Shown: positions 56,001 to 64,000 of the stretch, piece after piece | Layout: every line of letters begins with the position of its first letter | Position numbering within the stretch: position 1 is the stretch's first letter | Source of the DNA: Hemicordylus capensis | Taxonomy: Eukaryota > Chordata > Lepidosauria > Squamata > Cordylidae | DNA: 64,000 nt | Assembly: GCF_027244095.1 (NCBI RefSeq) | Contig: NC_069661.1 | Span: forward strand, 188,498,501-188,562,500 | Reading direction: 5' to 3' | Program-made: the position numbers and the translations under genes | The notes under the pieces: generated by a model | Seen by the model: only the letters and a program-made list of their open reading frames with translations | Databases searched by the model: none | Told to the model about the DNA's origin: nothing

Positions 56001-58870
56001 TCTCTGGGCAGCTAACAACAATTAATATGTAGACCCAAAACAGTGTTCATGGTGAAGTGTTGCTTATTTTAAAAAGTGTTCAAAGCTATCTTTTCTATGT
56101 GTAGAAAGAATACTATGACTTTTAAAAGTGTTTGGTCCTGAGGAGTTATTGTTTGAATGTTCCTATCATATTCACATATGCCTTAATGTGTGTAGTGTGT
56201 GTGCAGTGGGGGAACTGCTCATAAAGCCCACTACCCATCTATGCATTGGATATGCATGAATGAGATCTAGGCATGTAGGCCATATCTGCGAGATCCTGTC
56301 CCTTCAATCCAAATCATGCTGCTGCAATCCTATTTTTTTAAATCCTATTCTCCACTGTTCATAGATTCTACACACATTAAAGTACAGGAACAGGATATGT
56401 GCATCAGATTAATGAGTATATTATTACTTGGAATTCAATTGCTTTACTTTCTGTTTATGCTAGTGAATCCAAGTTTCCCAAATGGATTAGATAGCTGTAC
56501 TAAATGCCTATTTGTATATAGATGGATGGATACTATTGCTGGATTAAATCAATATGTTACCCCTCATATAAGATGCAATTCTTAAATTGAAAATAGATGT
56601 AATTGTTGGAGAGGAGGATTCACTTACAAACCATCAAAATAGCAAATAGCTATGCATCTCTCCTTTATCATCTTTTCCATTGTATTCCAACTTTCTGCTC
56701 AGTAGCTCTTCTCTGAGCATAGCATTCCTCCTAAGAGGTATGTTCCTATTTGTATTTTAAATCCATTGTAGGAGTTGTATGTTTTGTCCTTTTTCTATAA
56801 TTTATTTGTGGTATTGGCTGCACTGGTGCAATTCGGAGTTGTTAGTCTACAAATTATGTCTTTGCACAAAAAAATACTTCATGTTAATATGATTGCCTAC
56901 CATTCTTGGCAAGCTTTTTGTTTTATTTTGTAAAAATGTATAATTGCATAGTGAATAATAATCCTGTGCACATGTTAGTAATTTGTTGTTAAATTTATGT
57001 TGCAAGTTTTATGTTAATCCAGTTTTCTTATTGCTTCTGTTTTTTTATCAGTAGTTGTAAGTACAGTACAGCTTGCTTTGTTCAGTAGATACATGACTAA
57101 GCATGTTAAGCTTTGTTACCTCTTGGAGAATGACTTAATTTTGAGGGGTGGTGGGGCTTGCAGGAGGTCCATTGATTGGAATGCCTTGTTCAACAACTGA
57201 GCTGGACTGAATCTCTCTTGCTTACTGTGGTTTGAGAATTGATTGCTTTTAAAAAACACTCCTCATTGATATTTTTCATCTTCTTGCAATCTGAGTTCCA
57301 TTGGTCTTTGTCATGCCTCAGCATGAACATTTCTTGTAACTTAAGAAAATAAAATATAACTAAAATGTGGTGGGAATGGAAAAATGCAAAGTCTAATATG
57401 AATCATTTTGTGCCGGGGGTTATCACTGCTAAGATTTGAAATAAAATTAATTTCTTACATGCATTGTAACACTACAAACCTGTGAACTTCAGACAAAACA
57501 AACAAAGCTTCTAATCATATTGGAGTAAAGGGAAATATGAATCTGATAAGTAGTATCAGAACTGTGATCCTAATCTATTAGACAGATCGGCAGACTCATT
57601 ATGTGTCTGGAACATACATTCATAACTCCAAACTTGTTTATATTGTATCTAGTAAACAAACCAAGTAACTAAACAGTTTATGCAGACACATGCAGCTGAC
57701 CAAATGGTTGTAAATATATCCCAGAAAAACATTAAAAGTTGGACAGAGGTGTATGCTAAGCACAACAGTTGTAGGAGAGAGATCAAAATATAAAAGGCTA
57801 GTTGTTGAAAAAGTAACCTTTACAACTTAAAAAAATTGAATTAAGTATGTGACACAATAGCAGATATAAAGGATCACAGAACTTTCATGTATGGTTGAAG
57901 AAAAAAGATTTTGTATTTAAGGTTATTGTATTGTGTATTAGCCTCATTTGAGAGAAGCTCATATGAAATTCAATTTACAGTTCTAGATTTTTAAGTTTAG
58001 TGAATAGGTAAAAGGGAAAGTTGGAACACTTGCAGATGTGTAAACATAAACTAGGGTTTAGCGATCATGCTTCGGTTGTAAGATCACATGTGTCCTTCCC
58101 CTCCATATCTTGCAAAATATTTCCCTGCCTGTCTATCTGCATTTGGCATTACATGAAATAATTTTCAGCTAGGAGCACTCCTAAACTCACCTTGACTTTG
58201 TTTTAAGCAGGTTTCAAAGTGAGTTTAGCAGTATCTGAATGGTTAATTTACCTGAGTTTGGTGTTAGAAGTGATGATAATCACTAACTTAGTTTAGAGTT
58301 GGGAGAAATGGACTTTGGGAGAGAGGGAAGCATGTGTTCTTGCTCCCATTCCCTTAAACCCCAGTTTATGTTTTATCTTCGCTTGGCCTTAATTTGAAGT
58401 CCATGATGGATAGTTTTAAGGATCATTTTGTGTACTCAGATTAGCTGTAGGGGTTTATTGCTGTTTAGTGAAGTTATTGCACATACCATGAAATAGCTAA
58501 AAATATATTCTGATTTTAAAAGTTATATTTACATATTGCTGCAGAGGGAAATCTGTGCTCTGAAATAATTTGCCCAATACATTTAAAAAAAAAATAGAAA
58601 ATGCTTTACAAAAATATTTATGTTTCTGAGGATTTTTGGAAGGCAAGATTGATGCTGTTTTTCTGATGTGAAGATACCAAAGTCTGATTAACATTCTGAA
58701 GTTCTCAATAGTACATCCTAATAATTTTAATAGAGATATTGGGAAACTTCAATGAATAGCAATAAGCTCATACAGCTGTGATATAACATGTATTTATAAA
58801 AATATTATAGTAATCCAGTAGCAGTCAGTGTGTGCTGCTCTGGTGGGGGCAGTGAGAATACAACATTAAA
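53011..58870. other. AT-rich, repeat-poor non-coding stretch
   Basis: Apart from a minus-strand LINE tail (55963-56022) and a TTTA run near 53523-53540, no mobile element is seen, unlike the 5' flank. AATAAA-containing tracts occur near 57345-57353 and 57438-57446. No open frame has a domain. It may be a long UTR, intron or conserved intergenic DNA. Confidence 0.45.
55963..56022 (-). repeat. LINE-type 3' tail fragment, minus strand
   Basis: 'atttatttatcaaatttata', 'ccctgcccaaacttacttct' and 'ctgggcagctaaca' match the reversed LINE tail seen at 9250-9330. Confidence 0.55.
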
Positions 58871-59025
58871 CAGTAGCGAACCTAGCTGACACTGGTTCCC
58901 AGTATGCTATAGAGGATCATGTCCACTCCAGCACCTTGCCTTCTCATGGGATGCTGGGGAGGGCAACACAACCCCCATGGAGCATACTGGGAACCAGCGG
59001 TGGGTAAATTCACTCCTGTTTAGGA
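58871..59025. repeat. Inverted repeat, possible small DNA element
   Basis: A perfect 17-bp inverted repeat, CTGGTTCCCAGTATGCT (58892-58908) and its complement (58981-58997). It is set inside weaker matching edges CAGTAGCGAACCTAGC and, on the complementary strand, CAGGAGTGAATTTACC. No clear target duplication is seen. Confidence 0.5.
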
Positions 59026-61948
59026 TTGTATCCCCCCTCCCTGAAGTGGTGCTCAGCAGCTGCTACTGTCTAAATCACTGAGAAAATTTGATTTTTTGGA
59101 AATGAATGTTTACAAGCTGATCCTCTGTAATATATTCTTGTCCTACAAACCATAGAATATGGGGAACATTTGATGTTGCTTTTACAGGTTCCCTGTAATG
59201 GAAACCACTAAAATGAGTTTAAATTCAGTAGTCCATATATGAATAGTTTTAAAGAACAGAATGTATGCCAGTTTCTGATAAGCTCTGGAGTATTTTCTAC
59301 ATAATGAAATTTTAAATGTGTTGTTTCCACACTCTTTAAAATGTGTGTACTGCCTCATCTTGAAACTGCTATTTATACATAGCATATGCATAGTATATCA
59401 TGGCAAAATGAAATATTTTTCCTGTTCAGTATTCCTTCAGAAGTTGTAGAGATCCTTGATCCTATTAGAATACTGTGTAGCAAGACTGGCAAACTCTAAT
59501 ACGCAGTCTTGCAGCTGTCATTTTTCTCCTCTGAAACTTTGAGAGATTGAGATCCTACAGGTACACTAACAACTTGTCTTTTAGTAACTAGCATTTGATT
59601 TATTTTTAATACTAGTTTTTAAAGGACTAAGATTTTTGCTTCATCAAGGAGCAAATATCTAGTCAGAATTGAATATTTGAAATCAAAATTAATATGATAT
59701 TCTTAAAAGCAGTGAGTGGGGGAGTGGGAAACATCTCACGCTTTCATTAATAACACAAGTTGTTTTGTAATTTAAACAGTCTTAGTCAAGTCAGTGATAA
59801 GAGTGGTCTTATGACAGCTGCATACTGCTATATGTTGTGAAATTATTTATCTTGCATTACAAATGATTTAATGTGTGACTTTGCAAATAGTTTGATTTTG
59901 AAGTCTTCACAAAGCTTTGGAAATTAATGTGAACCACTGATAAAAAGCTTACTGCTTTGTACTTATTGAAATTTTGCACTTTAATCCTAAACCAATTTCT
60001 TGAAAGGATTTTCCGTTAGGTTCAGCATAACTTGCTTTTGATCAAGAATACGTAGTATTGCAGTTTATGGCTGCAAACCTAAGCACACTTGGATGTAAGC
60101 ACTATTGAAATTAGTGGAGCTTGCTTCCAGCTAAAATTAGAATCAGGATGTATATGTGTAACACTGTTCAAGTAATATTTGTGTATATTTGTGTATCCAT
60201 TGTAGTATTTCCTTTCCCTGTTTTTACAAAGTTAATGATTAAACTTTATTATTATTCTCCCACTGGATTACTTAACCACTAAATTACCTTTAAACCCTTC
60301 CCCTTCCTTAGCAGCTTAACTACTGTATCCTTGCTTCTTAAGTACATTATTTGGAAATAAAAGCAACTCCACACTTCATGCAGCACACAATTGCTGCAGA
60401 TACACCACAGTATCCTAATGTGGGCAACTTATATCTACATGTTTAAAACTGTCTGTGCATGTGTATCTGGGAACCTTGTTTCAACCTAGGTTCCCAAATG
60501 CATGTACATGGGTATGTAAAAACAAAGGTAAAGATATGTTGTCCACACTTTACATGTTTGTCAGAAGAAACAATGGTAGTATCTGCAGCAGTATTGTTTA
60601 ATTCATTGGTCAGAATTTTTTGTTTTTTAAAAAAACTGCAATTAATGTGTTTAAGCCTTGAGCTTCTGAATTCCAGCCCCCTCTTCTTACCTTAAGTGAT
60701 GTAGCAAATCTCTTCTCATATTGAGGGGGATTTCAAAAGCAGCTTGATATTAGCATGAAGGTTTACTATATTCACACACACACACACACACACACGACAG
60801 AGTGCATACAAGCTCTTGGGCTTGCCTAAAACAGTTCTCTGGATTACATCTACTGATTTCAGAGCAACTTATAGAAGCCTTATCCCCAAACGTTCACAAA
60901 GCACAAAGATGGCTCCCACATGAGCAAGACACAGCTGGATCAGGACTAATGTGTTACAGGCTATAAACGACTGATAATGACAGATACCCAGGCTAAATTT
61001 CATGCCAGTGCAACAGGGTTTTCCATCATGCGGGGCCGGGGTACAATTTTCAGAGACACATCCCCACAATGTGCATGCAGCCACCCATGCCTCCCAATAA
61101 ACTGGGATGATTGGGCCCTTGGGGACATGTTACGGCAGGAGGCACAAGTGGCTGTAGAGGGAAAGGGGAATTGCTGAACATTGCACATACCCCTCATATG
61201 ATAGAAACATTGTTGTGTTGGTGTGGTGTCTTTGATGTTGGCAAATATTGGCGTTATTTCAAATGTTGCAGAGTGACATGCCTTGAGCATATGGCTGTTG
61301 CTCATAAAAATCATGATGTCAGTCCTAAGCAGAACCTGATCATCTGTGGGTTTTGGTCATGCCATGAACTGAACCATTGTGCCTCCCCTTCCCCTAGCAC
61401 ATAGTTGTCCACATTTTGGGGAGCTCATACAAACCAGCTCTTAAATTCCTTTCTGGCTTCCATTAGCTGTTTTTATACTGATGAGTAATACAACACTGTG
61501 AAGAGTACAATAATATAAACTATGCCTTAAAATGTATCAGTGAGGTAGTATTGGATTACAATTTTTGTGCTGCTCAACAGTTAGTTATCTTTTTATTAGA
61601 AACTTGGCTTTAAAAAAATGTAACAACCCCGTCTAGCTACTTCATTATCTTTTATGTGCCTTTTTTTAATCTGAGGAAATTTCTTATTTGTGTTCAATTT
61701 TTACAAAACTCTACCTATGTCATTTTCAGGGATTAAATGGTATTTTTCTGTGTTGCTGTAAATTGTTCTAAAATTGTCTTGAAAGAATTGTAGTTTGGAT
61801 GATTATCAGGCAAGTAGCTGCTGTTCTCGTGTTAGATTTCCATTATGCTGAAGTAGGTGCACGATTTATGTATGTATAGTTAAACCAACAATTTTTACGT
61901 GCTGTGGGACCTAGCAAAATCTACATCACAAATTTTGACACATTACAG
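59026..61948. other. AT-rich non-coding stretch
   Basis: No gene is seen. An (AC)n run lies at about 60773-60796, and a common repeat phrase near 60065-60140 ('aacctaagcacacttggatg'). The GC-richer part at 60900-61430 has open frames on both strands without any domain. Confidence 0.45.
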
Positions 61949-64000
61949 CTGAAGGAAGAGGAGCACCTCACCAGACAAGAAACGTAACTTCGTGGAAAGA
62001 GGCTTGTCCAGCAGTTTTGCTTCTTGTGATCGAACAGAGCCTGTAAGGATTCATGGATAAAATGAACAGGAATAGAACTGAATAAGGCAAATCTGCATAC
62101 ATGGTAACCAGTAGATCTCTTACCTTTTTATGTTGCTTAGCTGTTTTATTTGAAGGAACCTGTGTGATTTGAAACTTATAGCTTTTTGCAACTTTATTAC
62201 TGGTTATATACATTGACAATTAAAATGTGCAAACAATGGGGGAAAAAGTCAAGTAATGCTTGTTTTTATAGTAGTTGGTTCTTGTTTAAATGTTCATATG
62301 ATAATGTCTGTAAAGAGCACCAATTTGATTACAATAGATGTAGTGTTGTAATAAACTGTTTAATGGGGATGATGTGTAAAGCTGTTCAAGTTATTTGATG
62401 TTTACACCTCAGGGAGCGTCTTGTGTGTAGCAATATTTAATGGTGTGTTTTTGTTTTTTGTTTTGTTTTGGTGTTTTGTTTTTTTTAAAACTGTCTAACA
62501 AAACTGCATATTTTGTGCATATGCATCAACATTGTATTTGATGAATGAATAGCAGTTGTGTCCAGCACTTGATGTTGAAACTAGAATAGTGGTTACACTT
62601 TTTAATTTGTAGCTTCCCCATCCTCCTCTCTCCACAATAGATGGTTTGTGAATTCTGGAAGTTGTGTAAACTGTAAAAACTGTAGACTAACATTCTGTGA
62701 TCCAAATAGACTGAACTTTATTTTGGGAAGATGAAGTCTGAAATTCAGTTCAAGGATACTGAAGCCTGCCTATTGCAATATGCAACACTAAACAATAAGC
62801 TTTTAATATACAACTGGAAAATAATTGGCTACTATCAAATAATGCTGCAGTGATTTACAGTTTTTTAGTGCTTATATTATGTCCTGCCTCCAAATTCCTA
62901 GACATTCTGTACATAGTTGTATGCCAATTGAAAGTGAATGAAGAAAACTTCCTCTCTTTAAAACCAAACCAAACTAACCAAGAAAGGCTTCTTAAAGCAA
63001 TGGAATTGGCTCTTGCATATATGTAAAAAGACAGTGCATGTATACCTCTTGTGTACTAATACAGTAATAATTTTCCTTAAAAAATAGATGGAAATTTAAT
63101 GGACTCCATGGTTGAGGATTTTACAAACTTTTGCTAAACAGATTGTTAAAACTGTGGTGAAACATCTAATCTATATCACAGCACAAATTTAAAAAGTAGA
63201 TCTTACATATCTTGCTCCATTCTAAACTTGGTGAAGGATGAAAACAAACTGGTATTTCATACATTAACAAATATGTTGCTTACTTAGGACACTTTTTTGT
63301 TTTCAAAAATACTTTCATCAAAACGTTTCTGTATTTCAGTACAAAACTGCCCTGTTGCTAGTTATTTCAAGACTTGCGTCAATCGTTTAAGAAATGTATT
63401 GCTCAAATATTTTCCCAGATTTTGCAGGAACTGTCTCAGAAAATCTAACTATATGATGCATTATGGCCTGTAATATTAATTTACTCAGATATGGATTTAA
63501 GTGAAGGCCACGTTGCACATTCTGTATCCTCAAACTTGTGTTTGCCCCAAGCATACACTTTACAAGGAACTGTGACCAACAAATTTTACATTTGTGCTGT
63601 TTACGCTTTTGTCACTTACATATAACTAAAAGGCATTATGTGTGAAGCAGTCTATAGGTTGTGTGTTGCTAAACTTGGAAACATTCAAGTTACTATCTCA
63701 GAAGGCTGCATCCTATACAACTAAAGATGTATATAACTGCAAGAAGCAACTTGTCATTTGCAGAGCTCAAGCCAATGGCAGTTGGCTTATCCATTTCTGA
63801 TCAATATAATTTTTTGAATTGCGTGTAATTGAGTTGTTTGGGTGTGTTACTGTTGGAGAGTTTTAATGATTAACCTTTTAATATGAAAGTTGCCTTTTAG
63901 TAATTGTACACTGAAAGTTTTCTCGTGTTCCATTCCTGCTATATGAATAGGCTTTGCTGAACTACTACACTTACATGCAATTTTTAACCTCCTTTTTATA
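61949..64000 (+). other. CPSF6: Candidate 3' UTR sequence of CPSF6
   Basis: After an AG at 61947-61948 comes purine-rich text (CTGAAGGAAGAGGAGCACCT), followed by 2 kb of AU-rich, repeat-poor sequence with AATAAA at 62350-62355 and a (TTTTG)-rich tract at about 62445-62485. This looks like untranslated exon, and CPSF6 is the only gene seen on this strand. Its link to CPSF6 is inference; the polypyrimidine tract before the AG is weak. Confidence 0.35.
62309..62480 (+). promoter_or_regulatory. Candidate poly(A) signal with UGUA cluster
   Basis: AATAAA at 62350-62355 is surrounded by TGTA at 62309, 62339, 62347, 62375 and 62426, with GT/T-rich sequence downstream (about 62420-62475). UGUA is the element bound by cleavage factor Im. 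The arrangement fits a CFIm-dependent poly(A) site. Confidence 0.5.

Noticed and set aside
60869-61404. Overlapping open frames on both strands near 61 kb
   Set aside because: Short, no domains and no splice structure; likely chance in a locally GC-richer patch.
1-64000. CRISPR array, rRNA, or a neighbouring gene such as CPM or LYZ
   Set aside because: No spaced identical short repeats, no rRNA text and no exon of those genes was recognised.

Overview
The window is vertebrate nuclear DNA, most likely from a squamate reptile (lizard or snake). This rests on Sauria-type tRNA SINEs, CR1, L2, R4-like and L1 LINE pieces, several hAT elements with intact 8-bp target duplications, a HeliBat-like Helitron and DIRS-family tyrosine-recombinase retrotransposons, all around a conserved vertebrate gene. 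I cannot name the species.

The only host protein gene I can support is CPSF6 on the plus strand. CPSF6 is the 68-kDa subunit of cleavage factor Im, which works in pre-mRNA 3' end processing. Nine coding exons run from the ATG at 21432 to the stop at 48130-48132. All junctions are GT-AG and all phases agree, giving a 551-residue protein, the length of the common human isoform. The order is a short acidic N-terminus, an RRM (about residues 81-161), an RGRG motif, a long Pro/Gly-rich domain with an FG motif, and an Arg-rich RS-like tail. Exon 1 lies in a CpG island with ETS-type sites. The last coding exon has a TAG/AAG tandem acceptor.

Region by region: 1-21.1 kb is gene-poor flank made of repeats. 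It holds a CR1 LINE, a 559-bp fold-back hAT, an L2 LINE split by a 919-bp hAT, a 783-bp Helitron with a GC-rich passenger, R4-like and L1 LINE fragments on the minus strand, tandem repeats, a 125-bp exact direct repeat and a second fold-back hAT. From 21.2 to 48.1 kb is CPSF6. Its last coding intron (33529-47945, 14.4 kb) is almost filled by a nest of DIRS fossils. An older copy (A) holds a 1.42-kb hAT and a second, less decayed DIRS copy (B). Both DIRS copies show inverted terminal repeats and an internal segment complementary to both ends. From 48.1 to 64 kb is AT-rich and mostly repeat-poor, with one Tigger/mariner-like MITE and two minus-strand SINEs in its first 5 kb. Part of this is probably CPSF6 3' UTR or last intron plus UTR. 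A UGUA-rich AATAAA site near 62.35 kb is a candidate CPSF6 polyadenylation signal.

No rRNA or functional tRNA gene, CRISPR array, or second host gene was recognised. In human, CPSF6 lies near CPM and LYZ; I saw no exon of either.
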